From Planococcus citri (lineage: Eukaryota > Arthropoda > Insecta > Hemiptera > Pseudococcidae), in assembly GCF_950023065.1 (NCBI RefSeq), contig NC_088679.1, positions 19,344,001-19,408,000 on the forward strand: a stretch of 64,000 nucleotides of DNA. Direction: 5' to 3'. Positions 11,161-23,010 of this stretch are shown piece by piece. The notes below the pieces were generated by a model. The model had not been told where the DNA came from. It searched no databases and saw nothing but the letters and a program-made list of their open reading frames with translations. The position numbers and the translations under genes were made by a program. How positions within the stretch are numbered: the first letter of the stretch is position 1; each line of letters begins with the position of its first letter.

Positions 11161-12390
11161 GAGAATTTTGGGAATAGATCGGTGATATTTTGCCGACGAA
11201 ACTGGAATCTGGATAAAATTTCAGACATTCTTCCAGAGGCTATAGGTGGATAAGTATGGCGAATTTGCCCCCGAGAGCTTCAGGGTTGATAATTTCTTGG
11301 AAGGTGGGTACCCTTGAGCACCTTCCGTCACGAAAGTTTCAGACCCCCAGACCCCCCCCCCCGTTTTTGAGAAACCCCCCTTTTTCTGAAATTACAATAG
11401 AAATTTTTTTCTCAGCCCCATGTGAACCGATTCTTTTAATTTTTTGGTATGTTGTGAACATCCATAAGAGGTATCCCCACAAAAATTTTCACCCCCCTCC
11501 CGCCATATTTTCCCCTCAGAATGGCGTTTTTTAGCTTTGTTTGCCTGTTTTAGCGATGATCATGATTCTGCACAAAAATGCGAATGGCATTTTTAAATGT
11601 GTTTTTGACCCCTAAAAAGCATATATTCTTTTCAAAAAAAATTTTTTGGTGGGTCGTGGTCAAAAATTGAAAAAACTTATCTACAGAGGGGGTAAAAATG
11701 GATTCTGGTGTAAATTATTGTTTTTGGTAAACAAGGTGTCGTTTCCATATAAATAGAACCCCACCAACACAAATATGACGTCCAATTTCATGCTACCCTC
11801 AACCACACCCCCCCAGTAAATTTGGAGTTTAATTGCTCAGCCCGGCTACAACTCGGAGAACAGAGTTGCTTGCGACGTTTTCAAGGTAATTCGCAATAGT
11901 TTCAAAAATATTCCCTGAAAGTTTCAAAAGCTCAAAGTTGAGCTTTTTTGAAAGCTCAGATTTCAAACGCTAAAAATTACAAAAAAATTCAAGAAGCATA
12001 ACTGCATAAGACCTGCATTTTCACGACACTTATTCAACAATAACGAACTTTTAGTGATGGGATTCGTAGAACCATGATGGGAGGGAGGAGGATGGAAGAT
12101 TTACAAAGCTTCAAAATTTCAGTCAAACTACAAAAGAATGTAAATCAGCGTGTGATACATCGTTTCATTCGTTTCTGAGAGTACTGGATACCAATGACAA
12201 CCATTTTTTTTTATTTCACCCCTCAAACGCCATCCAGTTGGCCCTCCAAAATTTAAGGAAATTTGAAAAATCGTGTGACGTGTGGTTTATTAGGTTTCCA
12301 CTCTTTCCAGGAGCATTGAAAACGAAAATCAGCTTGTTTTTTCGATTCGATGCCTGTGACGTCCTCATTGGCTCCTCCCTCTGGGTTGTT
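11161..12390. other. Non-coding stretch with C-rich and T-rich runs
   Basis: It contains C-runs (for example near 11350 and 11805) and no convincing reading frame. The 92-codon open frame at 11256-11534 is low complexity, dominated by Pro and Phe from C/T runs. Probably old repeat sequence, but I cannot place it. Confidence 0.4.
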
Positions 12391-13110
12391 GCCTCAGGGC
12401 CATTCCACGTCAATTTGACCAAGAAGTGGTAAGGTTGGTCGGCGATTTTTTTGAAATTTTTCCTGTGGAAAGACCTTCTGAAGGAATGACCAATGGCGCA
12501 AATCGCAGCTCTCTAGCCCTTTTTTAAAGGCTGCTAGGGGATGTCAAAGTTTTCAGTGAACTTGAAATCTCATCCATTTCAGCAGTGGATTACTCGATAA
12601 CCGCGATACCCACCAAAATGGAACTTTTTCCTATACTTAAGGGTTTTGAAAGACTTTTTGGTGATATCATAAAAATCAGTGTAGCTATTTTTTTTCGTAC
12701 GAAAAATTAGCTCGAAAAGTTTCAAAACGTAGTTTACATAGGTATTGTTCCGACTCTCAAAAATTCTGAAAAAAATATATTATGGACAACTTTTCATGCT
12801 GAACAACATATTAAAAAATTAGGATAGCGTTATTTCGTAAAGTCGATTTAAAAAAATTGAAAGTTTGCAAAAAAATGCGATTTTTTGATTTACGAAAACA
12901 AGTTTTGATTGGTCAAGTTGATACATTTGACCACTATTTTTACATATCCGTTGAAAAAATTGAAAACCCCCTTTCACTCGATGAAATTAACTTATTACAA
13001 AAAAATCAAAATTCTAAGTGAATTGAGAAAATAAACGAATTTCAATTTTTATGCCAAGAGTGTAATTTTATACCTTTTTTCATGAAATACGTCTAGGTGA
13101 GAAATACATA
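12391..13110. repeat. Upstream block of the MATH-BTB unit, copy before B
   Basis: Contains GATTTTTTTGAAATTTTT, CTGTGGAAAGAC, TTTCAGCAGTGGATTACTCG and TATATTATGGACAACTTTTC in the same order as 17490-18180. It is partly present at 21150-21790 and 26430-26580. Because it recurs at the same relative place before several copies, it was probably carried along in the tandem duplication. Confidence 0.75.
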
Positions 13111-13780
13111 ATAGTGTTTCAAGTACACCCAACAATAGGTAATTTATGTTCTTTTTGATTCGACAATTTTTGACAATTTTGGTCAAAATACTCAAAAATG
13201 GCGAGGTTTTGACAATTTTAGCAAAACAAACACTTTTGTTCGGCTATTTTCGTAAAAAAAGAGAGACTTTCTAGAATTGTATGCAGAAAAGCGACAATTT
13301 TCAGTAATTCTTGCCAAAAAAAGTGTAACTTTTTGGCAAGAAACGAGACGTAGTTAACTTTAGCAAAAATTCATCGCTTATTTTGACAATTTTGGTAATA
13401 AAGCAAGACTTTTGGGCAACTATTGGAAAAGAAAATGAGACAATAATTATAATTTTTACAAACAAAAGACAATTTTAAGAAACTTTTGGCAAGAAACAAC
13501 ACTTTTTGACAACGCCTACAAAAGTCAAAACTTCCTCCTATTTTTGGAAGAAAGGAAGACGCCAAAGGCAATATACTACCTGGTCCTGAGTCTATTCTGA
13601 TACTTATATTTTCTAATACTTGTACCTACATTCTGATACTTGTCCTTTCTATAATATGTACTTGAGCTTTACTTTTCGACTTTTCTTTTCCTTACCTATT
13701 TAAAACAATTTTTCTCCAAACAAAGTGGGTTGGCAACAAAAATATTTTTCCCTTTTCCCCCTCTTTTTCTAAAACTTGAC
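13111..13780. repeat. Decayed GACAATTTTGG repeat, shared with the copy E unit
   Basis: Poly-purine/T-rich words such as GACAATTTTGGTCAAAAT recur. The block GAAATACATAATAGTGTTTC to about 13330 is homologous to 28250-28460 upstream of copy E but absent upstream of C and D. That groups B with E for this part of the unit. There is no gene. Confidence 0.6.
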
Positions 13781-13849
13781 CATTCTAATACTTGTCCATT
13801 CTAACACACGAGGTGGTCTCAATGCGATGTACTTCTACATACGAGTAGG

Positions 13850-14470
13850 TTACTTTTTAAATTTGGCCACTTTTTTGATACGTGACATTTTAAAATTTTC
13901 ACATTTGGTAACACTGCTACGCGACACGTGGTTGGAATGCTTTAGGTTGGAAGAGCATGCTCAAAGTAAAAAAAAAAAGTTTAAAAAATATCAATATTTG
14001 AGCATTGAGCGCGCCTAAAAATTAAAAAATTTTACGATCGAGAAATGTATCGAATTTTTAGTAAGTAACTTGGTTTCTTGTTCAGTTGTTTATGTGTTTT
14101 TATAAACTGCAACTCAATTTGATTAATGATTAACATATCGCTTCTAAAATCTGTTAAAGTAAGTAAGTAAGTAGATCAGTTCAGAAATGATAGCTACACG
14201 TGCGATTTTCTAAGATCATTGCATAGTGAATTCCAATACTTCAGTTTTTATTTTGAGCAGACGAAGAAACTGTTTGCACTTCATGAAACGGAATCTAATC
14301 ATCGGTGAGCAATTTTATAAAAATATCTAACTAAGTACCTATACATATAAATGCGCCTCATGTTATCGGTCAAATTATGATCACGAAATACGCAAATACG
14401 CAAATACGTAATTAAAAAAACCTTGCCTACAATTTTTGCACATTTCTATAATAATTTGTTTTTTCAACAG
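13850..14470 (+). promoter_or_regulatory. 5' region and leader intron of MATH-BTB copy B
   Basis: Conserved upstream block in copies B-E. Landmarks are ATACGTGACATTTT, CACATTTGGTAACACTGCTA, a 10-bp palindrome GAGCATGCTC (about 13952), and GTTTCTTGTTCAGTTGTTTA. The TCAGTT at 14241-14246 has the arthropod initiator form and could be the start site, though it could equally be a splice acceptor. A donor ATCG|GTGAGC (GT at 14305-14306) and acceptor TTTTCAACAG (ending 14470) define a likely 166-bp leader intron. No TATA box is evident at a fixed distance. Confidence 0.6.
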
Positions 14471-14540
14471 ATTTCCTACGTGCAGCTCTTGAAATAAATT
14501 TCATCTTTGCTCATCAAGTAGTCGCAGATCGAATCACGAA

Positions 14541-15596
14541 ATGACTGATAATTTGTGTACCACTGATATTCGAGTCGAAGAAGTGAAATTCACATGGGTT
14601 ATTAATCATTTTACTTTCCATGTGAGAAAAGCAAAAGTATTGAAATCATCGCCCTTTTCATCGGCTACGAACAAGGAATTTGAATGGATCCTGACGCTCG
14701 GACTTCATAAACTTGTACCCAATGAAAAAAAAGATATTTCAGTATCTTTGCATTCGAGAAGCAGCAGCAAAAAAGTATTTGCTAAATACTCCGTTACAGC
14801 TTACGGTGATCAACATAAAAAACTTAAAACTGTACGCGACACAGATGGTACAGAATATAACGGCTCGATCACACATTGGGGCTGGGACTGTTTTTTACAA
14901 TACGATAAAAGTTTCAAAAATTCTCTAACTCAGGATAAACTGACTATCGTTTGCGAAATAGAGTTCTCTGAGATGAATGACGAGAGCGAAACTTTTCAGC
15001 GTTGTAAACTGCAACTTCCTAAGTGCAATACTCTTTCTGAAGATTTAGAATCGTTGATAAAAAACGAAGAGTTCGTAGACGTTAAGCTTTCTGTCAAGAA
15101 TAAAGACTACCCAGCCCATAAATCCATTTTGGCTGCTCGAAGCCCGGTTTTCGCAGCCATGTTTAGACATAAAACGAAAGAAAACGAAGAAAATCGTGTA
15201 ATTATCGAAGATATCGGCGAAGACGTTATGGATGAAATGTTGAGATACATTTATACAGGAAAATGTGAGAATGTCGATAACATGGCGTACGAATTAATGG
15301 AAGCTGCTGATAAATACGCGTTGGATGGATTGAAAATAATTTGCGGCGAAGCATTGTGCAAAACTTTGACCGTGGAAAATGCCTGTAATGTTTTAGTAAT
15401 GGCAGATCTGCGTGGTATGAAATATTTAAAAACCGAAGTGATTACATTCATAAGTTCTAATTTCACCAAAGCATTGGACACGGAATCCTGGAAGAATATG
15501 ATATTGAAGTATCCCGAATTGGCGACCGAAGTTTGTAAGGGCGTAGCTAATAGTCAATTGATCGTAAATGTGAGATCGCCAACGAATATTCTTTGA
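14541..15596 (+). CDS. MATH-BTB protein, SPOP-like, copy B (intact)
   Basis: 351 residues in one exon. Predicted substrate adaptor of Cullin-3 RING ubiquitin ligase: MATH binds the client, BTB dimerises and binds Cul3. MATH spans about residues 16-143 (FTWVINHF, WGWDCF at 113-118, DKLTIVCE at 132-139, close to the SPOP WGF and DKLTLFCE blocks). BTB spans about 165-275, with AHKSILAARSPVFAAMF at 192-208 and YIYTGK at 236-241. A BACK/3-box-like tail follows (LTVENA, MADLRGM) to about 338. The C-terminus NVRSPTNIL lacks the basic nuclear signal seen at the end of vertebrate SPOP, so it may be cytoplasmic. The ATG is conserved in all five copies after GCAGATCGAATCRCGAA. Single-exon form could reflect an ancient retrocopy, but the leader intron argues against a recent one. 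Confidence 0.93.
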   Translation: MTDNLCTTDIRVEEVKFTWVINHFTFHVRKAKVLKSSPFSSATNKEFEWILTLGLHKLVPNEKKDISVSLHSRSSSKKVFAKYSVTAYGDQHKKLKTVRDTDGTEYNGSITHWGWDCFLQYDKSFKNSLTQDKLTIVCEIEFSEMNDESETFQRCKLQLPKCNTLSEDLESLIKNEEFVDVKLSVKNKDYPAHKSILAARSPVFAAMFRHKTKENEENRVIIEDIGEDVMDEMLRYIYTGKCENVDNMAYELMEAADKYALDGLKIICGEALCKTLTVENACNVLVMADLRGMKYLKTEVITFISSNFTKALDTESWKNMILKYPELATEVCKGVANSQLIVNVRSPTNIL

Positions 15597-15763
15597 ACAT
15601 GAAATTAAAGATCTATCTTTATCGATTCGTCAAGAGATACCTAAACGATGATGTGATGTAGCTGTAGGTACCTACTTACTTATAAGTGTACATACTTAGG
15701 TACTAATAATTGTAATTAAATAATTGCGTCCATATTCCGTAACGATAAATTGTGCATAGTAAG

Positions 15764-15769
15764 AATAAA
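15764..15769 (+). terminator. Poly(A) signal of copy B
   Basis: AATAAA about 170 bp after the stop, followed by a GT-rich segment. The same position carries AATAAA in C and D, AATAGA in A and GATAAA in E. Confidence 0.6.
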
Positions 15770-16720
15770 AATGAAGTGTAATTTGCGAATATTACCTACG
15801 TATTTCTCTTTTTCTTTTTCAGCAGGATTTGCTTTCATGATGTTTGGCAAATTTTTCTGAAGCACAACCTACGTTCAAAATTATGCAAATTAGCATCTTT
15901 CGTGAGAAATGAGATTCTTCAGAAATAATTATAATCACTGAAAATCACTTCCAAAATTGTCAAGATGAACTCGATATACTTACTGTCTTTAAAAAAAGGA
16001 AAAGCAGAGTCAATGTTATAAATCTCTTCCAGGTGGGCTTACCTATCTTTAAATTTGATAAAAATCAACGTGGGCAAAAGTTAAAGAATTTAATGCGACA
16101 GGATGACAAAAAAGTCTTGATTGGTGGTTCATTTTTATCAAGTTCAGTTCGTTAAGTATGAGTGACATCAGCTTAATTAAAATCCAACACATAGGTACAC
16201 ATTTAAACAAAAAAATAGAAACTTTGGAGGTATAGTCTCCAATTTGGTGTATGTTCTTGAGAAAGTACAAATGTTATCAGGAGGTGTAGTAAGATTACCT
16301 ATCTTGGAAACTGAAGAAATTAGAAGCAAAATGTGATAGAAATCGCAAGTTACTAAGCCCATAGCACCTTCAATTTTAGAGATGGACTCAATGTACATAA
16401 TAAAAATGAGTATGAGAAACATTGATCAATAATTTCAGTTTCGAAAATTTCGATACGTTTTCTCAAACAGAACTTTTTAGTTTTCATTTTGAAATTTTTA
16501 CACAGTTCGTGAAGTAAAATTGTGAGATAGAGGAACGAAAAAAATGTATGATGAATAGTCATTGCTTATAAGTTTAGTACCTACACTTGGACCACCCGAA
16601 ATAGGTAAGTTTATTTTGGTGAGAATTAGATGAAGCTATTTTACAAATATTTCTTGCATTATAACATCGAAGTCTCCTAAAATAGGTACCGAGTAATTAA
16701 AGCATTAAAAAAAAACAAAA
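15770..16720 (+). other. Conserved 3' flank of copy B
   Basis: Non-coding sequence shared with the flanks of A, C, D and E (GTCAAGATGAACTCGATA, GATGGGCTTACC-like, GAGAAACATTGATCAATA). It marks the downstream part of the duplicated unit. I see no reading frame conserved between copies, and short open frames here differ from copy to copy. Confidence 0.7.
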
Positions 16721-17489
16721 AAAAAACGGTGTTGCCAAAATTTTTTGAAGGCAGATCAAAAATGTACCCACTTTAAATCCTTCAAAATCGCTAAAATCAC
16801 AATTTTAGATATTTACGTATTTTTAATTTCAAGTCCATTTTTTCAAAATTCTCTCTAAAATTAGGCTCTTTTTGAACAGTTTTTTTTGAACAACTTTTTA
16901 AAAATAGGATTACTTTTGGAGGCAATTTAAGTACCTACTACCTACCAACGGAAAAAAAGTACTTTTTGGGTCAAGCAAAGCAATAAAAACTACAAGTAAG
17001 TTGTTTTTTTTTTTTGGTGAAAACCCACGTTTAAAAGACAAAATTAGACTATATTAAAATGAACAAATAATCTGAGATCTGCTTCTTTCGTGAATTTTTT
17101 AGGCAATAATTAGGTAGGTATATTGAAAAAATAATAATAACTAACAAGGGAACCATGGGTAGCCAGAAATCGAGTTGTGTGTTATACTCGACTTGTTCAA
17201 CGTGTTCATCCACAATTGAGCCGATTTTGGGAGTGACATCTCAAGAGTGGTTTTTGACCAGATTTTTTCATATGTAGGTACCTAATAAAAATATCCAAAA
17301 ACTCAAAAGTTTCCCGATAGCGAGGAAATTTTCGAAATTTGCGCGAATCGCTGTATTTCGTCCAGAACTAACCCCTCGAGGGCATGTTTCACCATTTCAA
17401 CAAATTCAAAATTCTAGAGAAATTGAAAATCGCGCTGGAGGCTCTACAATGGCTGGCAATGGCGAAATATTCAACTGAGAATATAGGGT
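16721..17489. other. AT-rich spacer between units B and C
   Basis: Begins with TGTTGCCAAAATTTTT, shared with about 20955 after copy C. The rest is AT-rich. One CGCTGGAGGCTCTACA word near 17433 resembles the foldback family core but stands alone. No gene is seen. Confidence 0.45.
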
Positions 17490-18660
17490 CATCTCACGTC
17501 AATTCAACCAAGAAGTCGTAAAGGGGGGAGGTCGGTGATTTTTTTGAAATTTTTTCTGTGGAAAGACTTTCCGAAAGGATGACCAATTGGCCAATGGCGC
17601 AAATCGCAACCCTCTAGCCCTTTTTTAAAGTCTACTAGAGGTTGTCAAAGGTTTCAGTGGCCTTACTAGAATATCATACATTTCAGCAGTGGATTACTCG
17701 ATAACTGCGATACCTACCAAAATGAAACTTTTTCCAATAGTTAGGGATCTCAAAAGGCTTTTTGGTGATATCGTGAAAATCAGTGTTGTCACTTTTTCGT
17801 ACAAAAAATTAGCTCGGAAAGTTTCAAAATGTAGTTTTCATATCGTTCAGTTATCGTTCCACATCTCAAAAATTCTGAAAAAAGTATATTATGGACAACT
17901 TTTCATGCATGAACAACATAAAAATTAAAAAATTGAGATGGCATTATTTGTAAAGTCGGTTTTAAAAAATTGAAAGTTTGCGAAAAAATGTGATTTTTTG
18001 ATTTAAAACATGAAAAAAAGTTTTGATAGGTAAAGTTGACCCATTTGACCCTTATTTTTACGTATTCGATGAAAAAAATTGAAAAACCCCTTTCACTCAA
18101 TGAAATGAACTCAACACAAAAAACAAACGAATTTAAATTTTTTTCTTAACGAGTGTAATTTATCAAATTTTTTATGAAATGTGCCAGAAGGTGGTCAAAA
18201 AAAGACAACTGAATAAATTCAAACTTTTTTGATGTTTGGAATTGAAAATAGATTTTTTTGTGATGAGTTCATTTCATCCAGAGAAAGGGGATTTTCAACT
18301 TTTTCGACGGACAAGAAAAATAGGGGTCAAATGGGACAAGTTCACCAATCAAAACTTTACGCTACAGCAAAGACTGAGAAGAATTTTTTTTTGAAAATGT
18401 AAAAAAAATGTGACTTTCATAGAGTACCTGTAATCAAAATTTTTAAAAATGGGATGATTTAAGAGCCAACCAAGTGGTTTGACTAAGTTTGGCAGTTTCA
18501 AGGGTTTTAGCACTTTGGCTCAAGCCAATGATTTCATCCAGTTTTTTTTTGTTTTTGTTTCAGAATTTTCATTTTTATCAAAACAATGTAAAAATTGAAA
18601 AGTGCAAGCCTGTGGATCCTTCAATATTGAAGATAGGCAAAAACTTCATAAGACAAAAAT
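17490..18660. repeat. Upstream block of the MATH-BTB unit, copy before C
   Basis: Homologous to 12391-13110, then continuing with TTTCATCCAGAGAAAGGGG and GCTACAGCAAAGACTGAGAA, which are shared with 21530-21650. It then runs through AAGGGTTTTAGCACTTTGGCT, and at 18504-18515 this is the empty counterpart of the insertion site at 21797. It ends with GCAAGCCTGTGGATCCTTCA, shared with about 23090 and 28576. Confidence 0.75.
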
Positions 18661-18695
18661 TCATCCGCAGGTGAATACAATGTGCTTCGTGCTTC

Positions 18696-18730
18696 TATGT
18701 ATGTATGTATGTATGTATGTATGTATGTAT
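18696..18730. repeat. (ATGT)n microsatellite
   Basis: About nine perfect tetranucleotide units just upstream of the copy C leader. Absent at the same place in the other units. Confidence 0.95.
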
Positions 18731-18739
18731 ACGAGTATA

Positions 18740-19326
18740 CAGGTTACTTTTTTTGGTCACGTTTTTAATACGTGACATTTTCAAATTTTCACATTTGGTA
18801 ACACTGCTATGCAAAACGTGCAAAGAAACGTGGTTGGAAGAGCATGCTCAAGTAAATAAAAAAGTTGAAAAATATCAGTATTCGAGTGCCTAAAAATTAA
18901 AAAATTTCATGATTGAGAAATGTATCAGATTTTTAGTAAGTAACTTGGTTTCTTGTTCAGTTGTTTATGTGTTTTTATAAACTGCAACTCAATTTGATTA
19001 ACATAACGCTACTACATATTTGTTGAGGTAAGTAGATCAGTTCAGAAATAATAGCTACACGTGCGATTTTCTAGTTGGTACTTTCATTGCATAGTGAATT
19101 CCAATGCTTCAGTTTTTATTTTCAGCGGACGAAGAAACTGTTTGCAATTAACGAAACGAACGGAATCTGATCATCGGTGAGCAATTTTTAAAAAATATCC
19201 AAGTACATACATAGTCTCATGTCATCAGTCAAATTGTGATCACGAAATACTCAAATAATTAAAAATATACTTATGTACTCGTGCTTACCATTTTTGCACA
19301 TTTCTGATCCTTTGTTTGTTCAACAG
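18740..19326 (+). promoter_or_regulatory. 5' region and leader intron of MATH-BTB copy C
   Basis: Same landmarks as copy B, including CACATTTGGTAACACTGCTA, GAGCATGCTC and TCAGTT at 19109. The donor ATCG|GTGAGC has its GT at 19177-19178 and the acceptor TTCAACAG ends at 19326, giving a 150-bp leader intron. An upstream GAG|GTAAGT (GT at 19028) followed by CTTCAG at 19107-19112 could form a second small intron. These are predictions from conservation. Confidence 0.6.
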
Positions 19327-19396
19327 ATTCCCTACGTGCAGCTCTTGAAACAAATTTCATCTTTGGTCATCAAGTAGTCGCAGATCGAATCACGAA

Positions 19397-19861
19397 ATGA
19401 CTGATAATTTGTGTACCACTGATATTCGAGTCGACAAAGTGAAATTCACATGGGTTATTAATCATTTTACTTTCCACGTGAGAAAAGCAAAAGCATTGAA
19501 ATCATCGCCCTTTTCATCGGCTACGAACGCGGAATTTGAATGGATCCTGAAGCTCGGACTTGATAAACTTGTACCCAATGAAAAAAATGATATTTCAATA
19601 TTTTTGAGTTTGAGTAACAGCAGTAAAAAAGTATTTGCTAGATACTTCGTTACAGCTTACGGTGATCAACATAAAAAACTTAAAACTATACGCGACATAG
19701 TTGGTACAGAATATAACGGCTCGGTCACAAGTTGGGGCTGGCATTGTTTTCTACAATACGATCAAAACTTCCAAAATTCTCTAACTGAGAATAAACTGAC
19801 TATCGTTTGCGAAATAGAGTTCTCTGAGATGAACGCAGAGGCGTTGCTGATAGTCAATTGA
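19397..19861 (+). CDS. MATH-only protein, copy C (BTB deleted)
   Basis: 154 residues: a complete MATH domain (FTWVINHF at about 17-24, WGWHCF, NKLTIVCE near 132-139), then a short new end, EALLIVN. Compared with B, about 555 bp covering the BTB and BACK-like parts are missing. The break joins the GAGATGAAC site just after MATH to the copy of ATAGTCAATTGATCG at the gene's 3' end. No frameshift occurs inside MATH, and the leader, splice sites and AATAAA remain. If expressed, it could bind clients without recruiting Cul3 and so act as a competitor, or it may simply be dying. The function is inference. Confidence 0.75.
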   Translation: MTDNLCTTDIRVDKVKFTWVINHFTFHVRKAKALKSSPFSSATNAEFEWILKLGLDKLVPNEKNDISIFLSLSNSSKKVFARYFVTAYGDQHKKLKTIRDIVGTEYNGSVTSWGWHCFLQYDQNFQNSLTENKLTIVCEIEFSEMNAEALLIVN

Positions 19862-20045
19862 TCGTTGAACATGAAATTAAAGATCTAGGTATCTTTATCG
19901 ATTCGTCAAGAGATACCTAAACGATGTTGTGATGTAGCTGTAGGTACTTATAACTGTAGATACATACTTAGGTACCTACTAATAGTTGATTGTAATTAAT
20001 TGCGTACATATTCCATAACGATAAATTGTAAGTACATTGTATAAG

Positions 20046-20051
20046 AATAAA
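20046..20051 (+). terminator. Poly(A) signal of copy C
   Basis: AATAAA at the position conserved with copies B and D, in the context AAGAATAAAAATGAAGTGT. Confidence 0.6.
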
Positions 20052-20990
20052 AATGAAGTGTTATTTACGAATATTACCTACGAATTTCTTTTTTTCTTTT
20101 CCAGCAGGTTTTGCTTTCATGATGTTCGACAAATTTTTCTGAAGCACTTCGTTCAAAATTATGCTAAATAGCGTCTTTCGTGAGAAATGAGATACTTCAG
20201 AAGTAATTATAACCACTAAAATTGACTCGATGTACAGTCTTCAAAAAAAGCAAAAGCAGAGTCAATGTGATAAATCTCTTCAGATGGGCTTACCTATCTT
20301 AAATGAAAATCAACGGTCGCAAAAGTTGAAGAATCTAATTCTACAGGATGACAAAAAAGTCTCGACTGGTGATTCATTTTTGTCAAGTTCAGCTCGTTAA
20401 TACATATAGTCGATATCAGTAATTAAAATCGAACACATACATATAACATTTAAACAAAAAATACAACTTTGGAGGTAATAGTCTCCAATTTGGTGTAGGT
20501 ATGTTCTTGAGGAAGTGAAAAATGTTATTAGGAGGTGTGGTAATACTGCCTATCTTAGAAACTGAAGAAATTAGAAGCAAAATGTGACAAAAATCGCAAG
20601 TTACCAAGCCCATAGCACCTTAAATTTTACAGATGGACTAGATGTATAAAAACGAATGTGAGAAACATTGATCAATAATTTCAGTTTCGAAAATTTCGAG
20701 GCATTTTCCCAATTTTTACACAGTTTGTGAAGTAAAATATGTTGTGAGAAAGAGGAACGAAAAAAATTGATCATGAATAGTCATTGCTTATAAGTTTAGT
20801 AAGGTACCTACACTTTGACCACCCGAAATAAGTTAAGTTTGTTTTGGTGAGAATTAGAAAAAGTTAATTTATTTCTTGCATTATAACATCGCAGTCTAAT
20901 AAAATAGATACCGAGTAATTAAAGCATTAAAAAAAAAAAAAAAAAAAAAAAATAGTGTTGCCAAAATTTTTCGAAGGCAGATCAAAAATT
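20052..20990 (+). other. Conserved 3' flank of copy C
   Basis: Same order of conserved words as the flank of B (TCTTCAGATGGGCTTACC, GAGAAACATTGATCAATA, TGTTGCCAAAATTTTT). A run of about 23 A's lies at about 20930-20952. There is no gene. Confidence 0.65.
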
Positions 20991-21149
20991 TACCCACTTT
21001 GAATCCTTCAAAATCGCTAAAATCTTTAGGTACCTATTGATTTTTAATTTCAAGTTCATTTTTTCAAAATTCTCTCTAAAATTAGGCTCTTTTTGAACAG
21101 TTTCTTTCAACAACTTTTTAATAATAGGATTACTTTTAGAGGCAATTTA

Positions 21150-21793
21150 AGACTCAAAAATTCAGAAAAATATATTATAGACAATTTTTCTTGTTGAACA
21201 ACATTTATTAAGAAATTGAAATGACATTACTTCGTAAAGTCGATTCAAAATAATTGAAAGTTTGCGAAAAAATGCGATTTTTTGATTTAAAATATGAAAA
21301 AAAGTTGGAAACTCTCTTTCACTCAATGAAATAAGCTCATCACAAAAAATTCAAAATTCCAAAAAATGAAAGAATTTTAATTTATTTTTTATGAGTGTAA
21401 TTTTTATCAACTTTTTCATGAAATGTGCCAGAAAGAGGTCAAAATAACACAACAGAATAAATTCAAATTTTTTGCAATGTTTGGAATTGAAAATTGATTT
21501 TTTTGAATTATGATCTTTTGTGAAGAGTTCATTTCATCCAGTGAAAGGGGGTTTTTAACTCTTTTTCAGCGTACACGAAAAATATGAATCAAATAGGGAA
21601 AGTTCACCAATCAAAATTTTACGCTACAGCAAGGACTGAGAAGAATTTTTTTTTGAAAATGAAAAAAAATATATGTGATTTTCACAGAGTATAACTACCT
21701 ATTAATCAAAATTTTTAAAAAGGGAATGATTTCAGAGCCAACCAAGTGGTTTGAATAAGTTTGGAAATTTTCAAGGGTTTTAGCACTTTAGCT
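21150..21793. repeat. Upstream block of the MATH-BTB unit, copy before D
   Basis: Matches the block before C from ATTCAGAAAAATATATTAT onward (GAAAGTTTGCGAAAAAATG, TTCATTTCATCCAGTGAAAG, CTACAGCAAGGACTGAGAAG) up to the TTAGCT at the hairpin insertion point. Its 5' part (GTGGAAAGAC region) is missing here. Confidence 0.7.
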
Positions 21794-21796
21794 TTA

Positions 21797-23010
21797 TAGC
21801 CCAGTCAAATAGCAGAAAAAAATAGGTGAACCCAAACATTATTACGATCAACGGTTTTTTTGGTGAATATTGTCTAGGGTGGTATGCTGAACAACATACT
21901 AAAAGTCCCCGCCCCTACCCCACGAGCTAACCCCAGCCTTCCAAAATCAGTTTTTTGTCAAAAACTCCTGAAATATTGAATTTTGAGTAAAATAAGCTCA
22001 GTGATCATTTTATCTCCTCTCCAATATCTATCAAATGAGCTATCGACCAACTCACTAGCCTCAAGTGGGGTGGTGTTACGACCCTTCAAAGTGATGTGAT
22101 TTTGATAATTTTACATTTTATGATTTGGGACTTGTAACCTGTTCTAATTGATAAAATGAAGTCAAACTTGGGGAATAGGATTCTTTTGGGAGCTAGAGTT
22201 GACCTCTGGAGTGGGGAGGGTCAAAGTTGAAAATTACAGAAAGATCATTTTTTTGGAGGGGCATAACATGATCCCAAAGTGATGAAAATGGTCCAAAATC
22301 ATACCATCGGGCAGTATCCCATCTGTGATCAACATATCCAAATTTCAGGTTCCTAGATCATCCCCACCCCATTTAAGGCGGAATTAAGGTGGAAATTCCC
22401 TCATATTTTGTCCCTATTTTTGGTTTTTTCCATCTTGAAAGGAGTGGGGATGATCTAGGAAGCTGAAATTTGGATATGTTGATCACAATGGGGGTACTGT
22501 CCAATGGTATGATTTTGGACCATTTTCATCCATTTGAGGTCATGTTATGCCCCTCCAAAAAATGACCTTTCTATAATTTTCAACTTTGACCATCCCTACT
22601 CCAGAGGTCAACTCCAGCTCTTAAAAGAATCCCATTTTCCAAGTTTGACTTCATTTTATCAATTAGAACAGGTTCCAAGCCCCAAGTCATATTATCAAAA
22701 TCACGTCACTTTGAGAGGTCGTAGCGCCACCCCCCTTGAGGCTAGGGAGTTGGTCGATAGATCATTTGATAGGTATTGAAGAAGAGATAAAATGATCACT
22801 GAGCTCATTTTACTCAAAATTCAATATTTCAGTAGTTTTTGACAAAAAACTGATTTTGGGGTGCTTCGATCCACCGTGAGGGGGTTAGCTCGTGGGGGTG
22901 GGGCCGGGGACTTTTAGTATGTTGTTCAGCATACCACCCTCGACAATATTCGCCAAAAAAAACCTTTGATCGCGATAATGTTTGGGTCAAATTGCATTTT
23001 GACTGTGCTA
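21797..23010. mobile_element. 1.2-kb hairpin MITE, PIF/Harbinger-like, TTA target duplication
   Basis: A near-perfect inverted repeat: left arm 21797-22370, loop 22371-22440, right arm 22441-23010. The ends are TAGCCCAGTCAAA and the complement of TAGCACAGTCAAA. TTA flanks both sides (21794-21796 and 23011-23013). Removing the element and one TTA restores GCACTTTAGCTTTAGCCA, which aligns with the empty site GCACTTTGGCTCAAGCCA beside copy C. A 3-bp T(A/T)A duplication is typical of PIF/Harbinger elements. It has no transposase, so it is non-autonomous. The high arm identity suggests recent origin or arm-to-arm correction. Confidence 0.88.
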
